DNA of 64,000 bases from Pedobacter sp. ASV12 (GTDB lineage Bacteria > Bacteroidota > Bacteroidia > Sphingobacteriales > Sphingobacteriaceae). Numbering within the stretch: the stretch's first letter is position 1; each line of letters begins with the position of its first letter. The translations under genes and the position numbers were made by a program. Of this stretch, positions 43,965 through 52,048 are shown one piece after another. Under the pieces are notes generated by a model. It was not told the origin of the DNA and did no database searches. It worked only from the letters and a program-made list of their open reading frames with translations. The DNA is taken from NCBI RefSeq assembly GCF_016429155.1, contig NZ_JAELUC010000008.1, positions 1 to 64,000 on the forward strand, given 5' to 3'.

Positions 43965-46367
43965 TTAAAATTTATAGGCTATGCTTAATCTGTAGTTTCT
44001 TGGGGCTTCGGCTTGCCAGTAATACGCATTTAACCAAGCGTAGTAGGAACCCGAGTACAGGTAACGATTTAAGAGGTTAAATGCGTTGGCCGTAATCCTG
44101 ATTTTATCCCTGCCATAGTAAACACCGCCATCTAGCTTAAAGTAGTTTGGTAGTTTTTGCAACCCAACGCTCCAGGTATCTGTAGCCCGATCGGCCATAT
44201 AGGTAAAGCCGGCCGATACGCCAGCACCTTTTAATGCGCCGTTTTGTATAGCGTAGCTCAGCCAGCCGTTGGCTACATGCTTGGCAAAGCCCGGAACAAC
44301 GTCGCCAACGGTAAAGCCCGTTACTCCTGGGGTTACCTTGGTTACTTTGCTGTCGGTATAAGCGTAGTTGGCAATGAGTTTAAGGCCGGGAAGGATTTCG
44401 CCCCTAAGGTCGAATTCAACGCCCTGTGCTCTTTTTTCGCCGAATGCGATGCTATAGGTTTCTTTAGAGCCATCTGGGCGGGTTCCATTTGATGGATCGG
44501 CAGTAAGTTCGTTTTGTTTCAAGATTCTATACACCGATAATGTGGTATTCCATTGGCCATCAAACCAGTCTTTTTTGAGGCCAAATTCGGTATTGGTGCC
44601 GGTAATCGGATCAGGTGTGGCGCCACTGCGCAAAATGCCGCTTTGAGGCGTGAAGGCTTGGTCGTAAACACCGTAAACTGCCGTGTTTTTATCGATAGAA
44701 ACACTCAGGCCTAGGCGAGGAGTAATTTTATCGGCTTTGTCGGCCGCGGCGCCCCACGATGATTGGCTGACATAGGTATAGCGGCCAGCCAGGGTGAGGC
44801 GTACCCTATTTTTAAAAAAGCCCATTTCTTCTTGAACATAGCCGCTCAGGTACTTTTGATCCATTAAGCCACCAATGGCAACGGCTCTTTCCTTTACGCT
44901 TTTGGTACGGTCAAAATTGGGATAGCCGTTTGCAGGATAGCCATAGTTTGGATGATAGATGTTAAATGGCGCTGTAGGTAAATCCAAATCGTGCGATTGA
45001 CCCCAGTCGGCAAAGTATTCTTTTTTGCCGCCATCAAAGCCAGCTAAAATGCGGTGGGTTATGCCTCCGGTTTTAGCTTCGCCGTTGATGAATAATTGGC
45101 CCAGTTTCATGGTGCTTTCGGCATCCCAAATGGCTACATTTCTAATCACATCGCCATTCTTGCTTACAGCCGATGGCCATGAGCTGGTGCCGGTTTGCAG
45201 GTACCTGAAATAGGCCGCCTGTGCCGTAATTTTCCACTTGTCGCCAAGATTTTGGGTGAGGTTCAAGAACAAACTATGGTCTTTGATGCGGGTTGGATCA
45301 ACGCCAGGCTGGGTCATGGTAAATTTAGGGCCAACTTTGGCGTATTGATTGGTACCAAACACGTAGTAAGAGCCTACCTCGGTCATTTTTGCGTTTTGCA
45401 AGGTGTATTCGGCGGTAAATTTGGTGCTATTGGTAATTTGATAGCTCAACGAAGGCGCAAAGCTATAACGGTCGTTTTGTTCAAAAGGCCTGAAGCTGCC
45501 TTTGTGCTGTACGGCGGTGTTCAGCCTAAACAATAATTTGCCATCGGCTGTTATTTTGCGGTCAAGATCAACGGTTGTTCTGTACAGATCGTAGCTGCCT
45601 GCGGTAAAAGAAACTTCGCCCGTGTTGGTGCCCATTGGCTTTTTGGTTACTACATTGTATAGGCCGCTCGGATCGCCATTGCCCAACATAAAGCCTGCCG
45701 GACCTTTTACAAATTCGATGTGATCAACAAAGCTCATGTCTTCGGTTAGTGGCCCCCAAAAAGAGGCTACTACATTAAAGCCGTTGCGCATAGCCTGGAT
45801 TTGTGAGCCACGCATGGTAATGTTGGTGTATAAATCGCCCCAGTGCTCTAATTTTACGGCACCGCTTACGTTGCGGATCAAACCATCGCTCATGCTGATT
45901 ACCTGTTGATCGGCCAAGGCCTCACCACTTACAATCTGGATGTTTTGTGGCGCTTCCAATACAGGTTCGTTAAGCCTTAGGGAAGATGATGGCGTACCGA
46001 TTTTATAGTTGTTTTTGCGGGCCTGGATGGAAACTTCTTTCAGAATTTGGCTGTTTTCGGTCAGCACGAAATCCAATGTTGCTGTTTCTCCAGCGGCAAG
46101 CGTTATCATTTTTTCTTGGGTATTGATGCCAACGGCACTCACCTTTAAAGTATAACTTCCGGCCTTGATTTTGGTAAAGGTGTATTCGCCGTTTTCGTTG
46201 GTAGCAGTGCTTTGGTTTTTGTTTTTGAGGCCTATGCTTACAAAAGCGGCGGGCTGGCCGTCGGCCGTGGTAATTTTTCCTCTAAGGCTACTAAATTGTT
46301 GTGCAAAAACAATGGAATGGGTTAACACCATCACTGTTGTTAGTATAATGAGTCTAATTCTATTCAT
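43965..46367 (-). CDS. TonB-dependent siderophore receptor
   Basis: The 800 residues comprise a signal peptide (to FAQ, about 22), a CarboxypepD_reg-like domain (about 25-105, LRGKITTADGQPAAFVSIGL), a plug domain (about 120-250, LNEPVLEAPQNIQIVSGEAL) and a 22-strand outer-membrane barrel ending in aromatic IAYKF. The plug and barrel follow the siderophore-type pattern (FhuA/FhuE-like). It should import ferric siderophores with TonB energy. First gene of an operon with DUF4198, PepSY and DUF6607 genes; Fur-like boxes lie upstream. Confidence 0.93.
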   Translation of the reverse strand: MNRIRLIILTTVMVLTHSIVFAQQFSSLRGKITTADGQPAAFVSIGLKNKNQSTATNENGEYTFTKIKAGSYTLKVSAVGINTQEKMITLAAGETATLDFVLTENSQILKEVSIQARKNNYKIGTPSSSLRLNEPVLEAPQNIQIVSGEALADQQVISMSDGLIRNVSGAVKLEHWGDLYTNITMRGSQIQAMRNGFNVVASFWGPLTEDMSFVDHIEFVKGPAGFMLGNGDPSGLYNVVTKKPMGTNTGEVSFTAGSYDLYRTTVDLDRKITADGKLLFRLNTAVQHKGSFRPFEQNDRYSFAPSLSYQITNSTKFTAEYTLQNAKMTEVGSYYVFGTNQYAKVGPKFTMTQPGVDPTRIKDHSLFLNLTQNLGDKWKITAQAAYFRYLQTGTSSWPSAVSKNGDVIRNVAIWDAESTMKLGQLFINGEAKTGGITHRILAGFDGGKKEYFADWGQSHDLDLPTAPFNIYHPNYGYPANGYPNFDRTKSVKERAVAIGGLMDQKYLSGYVQEEMGFFKNRVRLTLAGRYTYVSQSSWGAAADKADKITPRLGLSVSIDKNTAVYGVYDQAFTPQSGILRSGATPDPITGTNTEFGLKKDWFDGQWNTTLSVYRILKQNELTADPSNGTRPDGSKETYSIAFGEKRAQGVEFDLRGEILPGLKLIANYAYTDSKVTKVTPGVTGFTVGDVVPGFAKHVANGWLSYAIQNGALKGAGVSAGFTYMADRATDTWSVGLQKLPNYFKLDGGVYYGRDKIRITANAFNLLNRYLYSGSYYAWLNAYYWQAEAPRNYRLSIAYKF

Positions 46368-46552
46368 TTTATGGAGTACTTTTTAATTATTTAAAATTTG
46401 AAGGCTGGGCTAGTTGCTAAGTCAATGGTAATACCGGTTGCAGACGAACCGCCGACAGTTGTGGTTTTTTCCGCAGGCCTCCATTTAAAGGAGAAGGGTT
46501 TGAAAAAGGAGCGTAGCTAAAATGTAATCGTATCTTCATGTCAATTGTTTTT

Positions 46553-46571
46553 ATTTGGATTAATTCTAAAC
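46553..46571. promoter_or_regulatory. Fur-like 9-1-9 box 1
   Basis: ATTTGGATT-A-ATTCTAAAC is an imperfect 19-base palindrome with 6 of 9 matching pairs. It shares the right half-site ATTCTAAA with box 2. Confidence 0.5.
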
Positions 46572-46610
46572 AACTGCAAAGTAACGTGATGAAACAATAT
46601 CATCCAAATT

Positions 46611-46629
46611 ATTTTGAATAATTCTAAAT
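46611..46629. promoter_or_regulatory. Fur-like 9-1-9 box 2
   Basis: ATTTTGAAT-A-ATTCTAAAT is a 19-base palindrome with 8 of 9 matching pairs around a central A. This is the geometry of Fur-family operators. The centres of boxes 1 and 2 are 58 bases apart. Confidence 0.6.
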
Positions 46630-46718
46630 AAGGGTGTCGACAGGGTGCCTTACTTAAAAAGCTACGCCCGTCAAACATAAAGCTTGCATTGGCTGTTAGG
46701 ATTCAATAAATCAGGTAC

Positions 46719-47921
46719 ATGAATATTAGATCAAACGAACCTTACTGGCTGGTTAAGAATGGCATTTTGCATGCCTATCCATCTTTAAGAACCAACCAAA
46801 CCTGTGATGTGCTCATTGTTGGCGGCGGCATTACAGGCGCATTAATGGCCCACGCGTGTATCAAAAACGGTTTAGATACCTTACTGATTGATAAGCGCGA
46901 AATTGCCAATGGCAGCACTTCGGCCACTACCTCCATGCTGCAGTACGAAATTGATGTACCGCTTTACCAGCTCATCAAAAAAATTGGCCAGGAAGGGGCC
47001 GTTGCCAGCTATAAAGCCTGCCGGGATTCGATAGATCAATTAGCCGAAATTGTGCAGGAAATACAGTCGGCCTGTGGTTTCGAAGCCAAAGAATCGCTTT
47101 ACTTTGCCCATAGCAAAAAGGATGCGAAGTGGTTGCGTACCGAGTTCGAAACGCGTCAGGCCAGTGGTTTTGAGGTTGATTGGCTAACGGGTGAAACGAT
47201 TAAACAACGTTATGGCTTGCTAGCTGATGGAGGCATTTTATCGGCTGATGGGGCAAGCGTGGATGCTTTTTGCCTCGCCCATGATTTGTTGCACCACAAC
47301 GTCCAAAAAGGCCTGCAGGTTTATGATAAAACCGAATTGAAAAAAGCAAAATACGAAAGCGATCATGTGCTGGCCCACATGCATACAGGTGCAAGCGTAA
47401 GGGCAAAACATCTCATTTATTGTACAGGGTATGAAACCCAACAGCTGTTGCCTAATACCATTGTAAAGCTTAAAAGCACTTATGCCATGGTCAGCGAGCG
47501 AATGGAGCACTTGAGCGATGCCTTAGCCAATACCTTGTTTTGGAATACCGATACGCCCTACCTCTATATGCGGAGCACTGCCGATGGAAGATTGTTGTTG
47601 GGGGGCGAAGACGAAAATTTTAAGAATGCGCTGAAACGCGACGCGCTTCTAGACCTCAAGCAGCAAAAGCTGCTCAAAACATTTCAGAAACTGATGCCAG
47701 ACGTCAATTTTATCACAGATTTTAGCTGGTGCGGCACCTTTGGAGAAACCAAGGATGGATTACCTTATATCGGCACCCATCCCAAGTTTCGGCATAGTTA
47801 TTTTTGTTTGGGCTTTGGGGGCAACGGTATTACTTTTTCGGTAATTGGTGCGCAGCTCCTTGTGCAACTGATCAAAGGGGAAACCAATCCCTTAGCCCAT
47901 TATTTCAGATTTGGCCGCTAG
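46719..47921 (+). CDS. FAD-dependent oxidoreductase (DAO family)
   Basis: The 400 residues have an N-terminal FAD motif (DVLIVGGGITGALMAHA, about 27-43) and the DAO-family layout of glycine oxidase/PuuB-like enzymes, with IANGSTSATTSMLQYEID near 66-83 in the FAD-binding region. Some related proteins carry a C-terminal Rieske domain; this one ends without it. The substrate is unknown. It is divergent from the iron-uptake operon and shares its control region, so iron regulation is possible. Its stop abuts the convergent DUF4397 gene. Confidence 0.85.
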   Translation: MNIRSNEPYWLVKNGILHAYPSLRTNQTCDVLIVGGGITGALMAHACIKNGLDTLLIDKREIANGSTSATTSMLQYEIDVPLYQLIKKIGQEGAVASYKACRDSIDQLAEIVQEIQSACGFEAKESLYFAHSKKDAKWLRTEFETRQASGFEVDWLTGETIKQRYGLLADGGILSADGASVDAFCLAHDLLHHNVQKGLQVYDKTELKKAKYESDHVLAHMHTGASVRAKHLIYCTGYETQQLLPNTIVKLKSTYAMVSERMEHLSDALANTLFWNTDTPYLYMRSTADGRLLLGGEDENFKNALKRDALLDLKQQKLLKTFQKLMPDVNFITDFSWCGTFGETKDGLPYIGTHPKFRHSYFCLGFGGNGITFSVIGAQLLVQLIKGETNPLAHYFRFGR

Positions 47922-48638
47922 CTATTGGTGTACAATTACCTGGCCGCTAAAGGCATTTTCTTCGCTGTTGGCTGGTGTAACGAGGCCTCTTGCCAAAATG
48001 GTGTAATAGCTGTTGGCGCCTACCGAAATATCGCTTAGGGTAGCCCTAACCACACCATTGGCATCCTTGATTTCGAAGGTGTATTTTCCGGCGGCCAGTT
48101 GGGTAAAGCCGCTGGCGGTTTTATAGGCCTTGCCGGTAAACAACGAATTGCCATCTTTAATTTTGAGATCCATTGCAGGTGCATCGGGCGAAACGTTTAC
48201 AAACCTGATGAAAGCATTGGTTGTAGAAGTTGTCGATACGTCGTCGGTTACGACAAGGGCATCAAAATTAGCAGGTCTGTTGATCACATAAAAAGTAGTA
48301 TAGGTTTGTGGGGCAATAGAAACGCCTTTAGTAAGCAAGCTTTCTGCACGTCCGGCTATCATGATTTTTACGCCATGATTTCCCGAAACATAAGTGCCGT
48401 ATTTGAGCTGGCCTCCAAAAGGAAGTGCGCCGTTGTTTATTTTAACGTCGTCTACGTACACATCATAGGTAGCTGAAGTTGGAGAGGTATTTACAATGCT
48501 TAATGCTCCGGTGCTTGGAAGCTCGGTGCTGCTGCCTTTGCAACCAGCCAAAGCTACCATGACCACTAAAACAAAAAGAAGACAAGCTTTAACAACATGA
48601 AGCCTGGCTAAGCGATTAGGAGTATAATTTTTAGTCAT
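47922..48638 (-). CDS. DUF4397 lipoprotein
   Basis: The 238 residues start with a signal peptide ending in a lipobox (VALAGC, Cys near residue 33). DUF4397-type Ig-like strands follow, with the characteristic ALSIVNTSPTSATYDVYVDDV opening and a second unit FIRFVNVSPDAPAMDLKI. The protein is expected to be a surface or periplasmic lipoprotein of unknown role. There is no space for a terminator before the convergent oxidoreductase gene. Confidence 0.85.
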   Translation of the reverse strand: MTKNYTPNRLARLHVVKACLLFVLVVMVALAGCKGSSTELPSTGALSIVNTSPTSATYDVYVDDVKINNGALPFGGQLKYGTYVSGNHGVKIMIAGRAESLLTKGVSIAPQTYTTFYVINRPANFDALVVTDDVSTTSTTNAFIRFVNVSPDAPAMDLKIKDGNSLFTGKAYKTASGFTQLAAGKYTFEIKDANGVVRATLSDISVGANSYYTILARGLVTPANSEENAFSGQVIVHQ

Positions 48639-48774
48639 AATAAGTAAATATAGAAGTTAAAAAGCTGTTTTTGAAATATTAATACGCTTCAAAAGCATCC
48701 TAATGCAAATATTGGCTTTATCTCTTGGAAAACCATGTTAAACTTTGTTAAATTCTGGCTGAGCGTATAAAGTA

Positions 48775-48842
48775 GATAGAAAATAAGGAATGGGAAATAA
48801 AGTGTTATGAGCCTATTCCCCATTTGCTATTCCCTAATTTCC
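48775..48842. repeat. Intergenic inverted purine/pyrimidine array
   Basis: A purine-rich stretch (AAGGAATGGGAAATAAAG, about 48785-48803) is followed after about 8 bases by a pyrimidine-rich one (CCTATTCCCCATTTGCTATTCC). The two are roughly inverted copies, like the arrays at 36351, 51161 and around 53036-53447. Confidence 0.55.
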
Positions 48843-48887
48843 TGCACTAGGAAAAAATAGAAAAAATGTAAAAAAATCAGATTCTTA

Positions 48888-48918
48888 TTGCACAACTCGA
48901 TTTTTATTTAAACCTTTG
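48888..48918 (+). promoter_or_regulatory. Putative promoter of the arginine operon
   Basis: TTG at 48888-48890 and AACCTTTG at 48911-48918 are separated by 20 bases. This fits the Bacteroidetes -33/-7 pattern with one mismatch. The transcript would start near 48925 and carry about 255 bases of leader before the first gene. Confidence 0.5.
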
Positions 48919-48957
48919 CGCCTCAAGTAATTTACAACGGGTTAGCAAACCATAAAA

Positions 48958-49092
48958 ATGAGCAAAAACATCATACATAAACTCTCTATCTTAGAAGCAA
49001 AGAATATTGCTGCCGAGAGTCTGTTTATTGAGCGCTTGCGACCCGTATTCTTCGTTACTACCAATCGGCAAAACTTCACGCCGCGTATTTAG
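48958..49092 (+). CDS. 44-codon leader ORF of the arginine operon
   Basis: ATG at 48958 opens a 44-residue frame ending at TAG 49090-49092, between the putative promoter and the first arg gene. Four arginine codons (CGC, CGA, CGG, CGT) occur in the last 20 codons. No homology is recognised. It could be a regulatory leader peptide or a spurious ORF. Downstream, 49116-49121 can pair with 49127-49132; alternatively 49130-49136 can pair with 49171-49177, close to the start at 49182. Confidence 0.35.
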   Translation: MSKNIIHKLSILEAKNIAAESLFIERLRPVFFVTTNRQNFTPRI

Positions 49093-49181
49093 TACTCCGT
49101 ACCCTAGATACATTCAGAGGAATTGATCCTCTCTAAAAACCCAATTAACAAGAAGACCTTATTTTTTTCGTTAGAGAATTA

Positions 49182-49874
49182 ATGAATATAAACGATTTTA
49201 TAGTGCAAGTTGCACTTCCTGAACATCGTGTTTTCGCTGAAGAAATCTGCACCGAGATGGCAGAATCTGCAAAAGCAAGAGGTACAGGTATCGCTAAGCG
49301 TTCGCCAGCCTATGTGGCAGGCAAGATGGAAGAAGGAAAAGCCGTAATCGCCTTTCACAAAGATGGACGCTGGGCCGGCTTTTGTTATATCGAAACCTGG
49401 AGCCATGGGCAGTTTGTGGCCAATTCCGGCCTAATTGTTAGTCCGGAGTTTAGAAAAGCAGGCTTGGCACACGCCATTAAAGAATCCATTTTCAAGCTTT
49501 CGAGAACGCTTTATCCCAAAGCTAAAATATTTGGCCTGACTACCGGATTGGCGGTAATGAAAATCAATTCAGACTTGGGCTACGAACCCGTAACTTATTC
49601 GGAGCTTACCCAAGACGAAGATTTTTGGAAAGGCTGCCAGAGCTGTGTCAACTTCGAAATCCTGAAAATGAAAGAGCGCAAAAACTGCATGTGTACCGCC
49701 ATGCTGTACGATCCGGCCGAAAAAAAGCACGAAGCCGCCAAGATCTTTGCCGAAGAACTGCAGAAAAAACCGGGCCTGTACGAGCGCTTCATGCGCATTA
49801 AGCAACGCCTGGTGGTCAAACCAAAATCGGGACTGAAATCGGTCTTACTCTTGTTTACCCTTTTATTTAAATAG
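49182..49874 (+). CDS. GNAT acetyltransferase, first gene of the arg operon
   Basis: The 230 residues have a GNAT fold: VIAFHKDGRWAGFCYIETW, the acyl-CoA loop region SPEFRKAGLAHAIK (about 88-101), then a C-terminal segment with CQSCVNFEIL and CMC cysteines. No argA or argJ gene is visible in the window, and this GNAT opens the arg operon. It is therefore a good candidate for the missing N-acetyl- or N-succinyl-glutamate synthase, an inference from position. The gap to argG is 95 bases. Confidence 0.8.
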   Translation: MNINDFIVQVALPEHRVFAEEICTEMAESAKARGTGIAKRSPAYVAGKMEEGKAVIAFHKDGRWAGFCYIETWSHGQFVANSGLIVSPEFRKAGLAHAIKESIFKLSRTLYPKAKIFGLTTGLAVMKINSDLGYEPVTYSELTQDEDFWKGCQSCVNFEILKMKERKNCMCTAMLYDPAEKKHEAAKIFAEELQKKPGLYERFMRIKQRLVVKPKSGLKSVLLLFTLLFK

Positions 49875-49969
49875 CATAGCACCCATGAACCATGATGATT
49901 TGCCAAGCCCAAAGGGAGCAATCAACAAATCATGATGACTTCATCACCATTGAAAACCAATTAAAAAAG

Positions 49970-51160
49970 ATGAAAAAGAAAGTTGTTTTAGCTTTTAGCG
50001 GAGGTTTAGATACCTCGTTCTGTTGCATCCACCTGGCCCAAGACCGTGGTTTGGAAGTACACTCGGTCATTGTCAATACCGGTGGTTTTTCTGACGAAGA
50101 ATTACAGGAAATCGAAAAACGGGCCTATGCTTTAGGTGTGGCTTCGCATGCTACGGTCGATGAAACCGCCAACTATTACAACTCTTGCATCAAATACCTG
50201 ATTTATGGCAACGTGCTTAAAAACGCTACTTATCCGCTTTCGGTAAGTGCCGAGCGCGTGAGCCAAGCTACCGCCATTGCCAATTATGTAAAGAAAATCG
50301 GTGCCGATTATGTGGCCCACGGAAGTACTGGTGCCGGCAACGACCAGGTGCGTTTCGATATGATCTTTAACATCCTGATTCCGAATGTAGAAATCATTAC
50401 GCCGATCAGGGACCTGAAACTATCGCGCGAGGCAGAAATCGAATACCTGCGCGAACATGGTGTTGAATACAGTGCCGAGAAAGCCACTTACTCGATCAAC
50501 AAAGGCTTGTGGGGTACTTCGGTAGGAGGCAAGGAAACCTTAACTTCTCACGATACCTTGCCAGAAAGCGCCTGGCCAACACAGGTTTCCGAAACCGAGG
50601 CCCGCAGGGTAGAACTGACTTTTGAGCAAGGCGAATTGGTTGCTATTGATGGCGAAAAAATGGAGCCGGTAAGGGCCATCCAAAAACTGCAGGCCATTGC
50701 GCAGCCTTTTGGCATTGGCAGAGACATTCACGTAGGCGATACCATTATCGGTATTAAGGGGCGTGTGGGTTTTGAGGCCGCTGCGCCGATTGTCATCATC
50801 AAGGCGCACCATACCTTAGAGAAACACACCCTGACCAAATGGCAGCTGAGCTGGAAAGAACAATTGTCGTCGTTTTATGGCAACTGGCTCCATGAAGGCC
50901 AATTCCACGATCCGATTATGCGGAATATCGAAGCTTTTTTAACCGATACCCAAAAAATGGTGAGTGGCAAAGTATTTGTAGAATTGTTGCCTTACCGTTT
51001 TCAGGTCATCGGCATTGAATCGGCGCACGATCTGATGAGCAACAAGTTTGGCAGCTACGGCGAAATGAACAATGCCTGGACCGGCGACGACGTAAAAGGC
51101 TTCTCTAAAATATTTGGCAACCAGGTGATGATCTGGCATAAAGTAAACGAAGAGGCATAA
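49970..51160 (+). CDS. argG: Argininosuccinate synthase
   Basis: It joins citrulline and aspartate with ATP. The product is 396 residues from MKKKVVLAF, with the ATP pyrophosphatase P-loop AFSGGLDTSFC (about 8-18), YVAHGSTGAGNDQVRFD (about 115-131) and the C-terminal tetramerisation helix. The frame extends upstream to an ATG at 49892, but those residues are unrelated to the family, so 49970 is used. It is followed by a repeat element and the cupin gene. Confidence 0.96.
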   Translation: MKKKVVLAFSGGLDTSFCCIHLAQDRGLEVHSVIVNTGGFSDEELQEIEKRAYALGVASHATVDETANYYNSCIKYLIYGNVLKNATYPLSVSAERVSQATAIANYVKKIGADYVAHGSTGAGNDQVRFDMIFNILIPNVEIITPIRDLKLSREAEIEYLREHGVEYSAEKATYSINKGLWGTSVGGKETLTSHDTLPESAWPTQVSETEARRVELTFEQGELVAIDGEKMEPVRAIQKLQAIAQPFGIGRDIHVGDTIIGIKGRVGFEAAAPIVIIKAHHTLEKHTLTKWQLSWKEQLSSFYGNWLHEGQFHDPIMRNIEAFLTDTQKMVSGKVFVELLPYRFQVIGIESAHDLMSNKFGSYGEMNNAWTGDDVKGFSKIFGNQVMIWHKVNEEA

Positions 51161-51232
51161 GGCTAAAGAATAAGGCTGAAGATTAAATCACTCAGCCTTC
51201 ACCCTATACCTTCCGCCTTCAACCTTAAAAAG
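51161..51232. repeat. Intergenic purine/pyrimidine array between argG and cupin
   Basis: The left part AAGGCTAAAGAATA/AGGCTGAAGATTAA has a 14-base period; the right part, CTCAGCCTTC to CCTTCAACCTTAAAAAG, is pyrimidine-rich. AAGGCTGA (51172-51179) pairs with TCAGCCTT (51192-51199). Same family as at 36351-36475. Confidence 0.65.
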
Positions 51233-51583
51233 ATGAACGAAATCCTTTCCAAAGAAAATTGTTTAAGCCACTACAAATGGGGCAATAACTGCGATGGATG
51301 GAACTTTGTTGTCGGCGATGATGCGGTCATTAAACAAGAATTGATGCCTGCCCAAACTGCCGAAAAACTGCATTTCCACATCCGTGCTACGCAATTTTTC
51401 TTTATCTTGAAAGGACAGGCCACTTTTTTGGTCGATGGTGAAACCCATGTTGTCAATGCGCAAGAAGGCCTACAGATCAAAGCCGGACAGCCGCATCAAA
51501 TCATAAATGCCACTATGCAGGATTTGGAGTTTGTGCTGTTCTCTTATCCATCAACCCAAAACGACAGAACCGATTGTGAGTAA
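51233..51583 (+). CDS. Cupin-domain protein inside the arg operon
   Basis: The 116 residues are a single small cupin barrel. Motif 1 is LHFHIRATQFFFILKG (His ligands near 45 and 47, reduced compared with the full GX5HXHX3-4E motif), and motif 2 contains AGQPHQIIN. Members bind a metal and a small ligand; the substrate is unknown. Its location between argG and a GNAT gene in the arg operon is unusual. The next gene overlaps its 3' end by eight bases. Confidence 0.82.
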   Translation: MNEILSKENCLSHYKWGNNCDGWNFVVGDDAVIKQELMPAQTAEKLHFHIRATQFFFILKGQATFLVDGETHVVNAQEGLQIKAGQPHQIINATMQDLEFVLFSYPSTQNDRTDCE

Positions 51584-52046
51584 GATTGAAATCAAACAAA
51601 TAGACAAAACAGAAGCCAACCTCGTAGTTGGACTGTTTAATCAATACCGAATATTCTACAAGCAATTTTCGGATATCGGGATGGCGCAGGCCTTTATCAA
51701 CGAGCGTTTGCAAAACAACGAATCGATCATTTTTGTAGCCCTGGATGCCGAAGCGCAAAAACCGGTGGGCTTTACGCAGCTTTACCCTAAATACTCATCG
51801 GTAAGGCTGGTGCAAAACTGGATCTTAAACGATTTGTATGTAGACGAAGCCTACCGCAAACAAGGCATTGGCGAAAAGCTGATCAAAACTGCGATGGATT
51901 TTGCCAAGACCAGGGGTTCGAAGTTTGTACAACTGGAAACAGCGGTCGACAATTATACCGCACAAAGTTTGTACGAAGCCATTGGATTTAAAAAACAAGA
52001 ACCAGAGACAGATTTTCTGCTCTACAGAATAGCTATAAACCCATAA
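51576..52046 (+). CDS. GNAT acetyltransferase, second in the arg operon
   Basis: GTG at 51576 (VSKIEIKQI) gives 156 residues and overlaps the cupin gene by eight bases; the longer frame from 51507 lies within the cupin gene and does not look like this family. The GNAT fold is clear: NDLYVDEAYRKQGIGEKLI contains the acyl-CoA loop RKQGIG, followed by AMDFAKTRGSKFVQLET and YEAIGFKK. The substrate is unknown. argC starts two bases after its stop. Confidence 0.85.
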   Translation: MSKIEIKQIDKTEANLVVGLFNQYRIFYKQFSDIGMAQAFINERLQNNESIIFVALDAEAQKPVGFTQLYPKYSSVRLVQNWILNDLYVDEAYRKQGIGEKLIKTAMDFAKTRGSKFVQLETAVDNYTAQSLYEAIGFKKQEPETDFLLYRIAINP

Positions 52047-52048
52047 AG

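Larger units (their letters stand above)
46368..46718. promoter_or_regulatory. Divergent control region of the iron operon
   Basis: This 351-base AT-rich gap lies between the TonB-dependent receptor operon (minus) and the FAD oxidoreductase (plus). Two Fur-like palindromes are listed separately. No coding sequence was found; clear -7/-33 pairs were not identified. Confidence 0.55.

Noticed and set aside
49892-49969. N-terminal extension of argG
   Set aside because: Residues before MKKKVVLAF do not fit argininosuccinate synthase, whose P-loop must be near the N-terminus.
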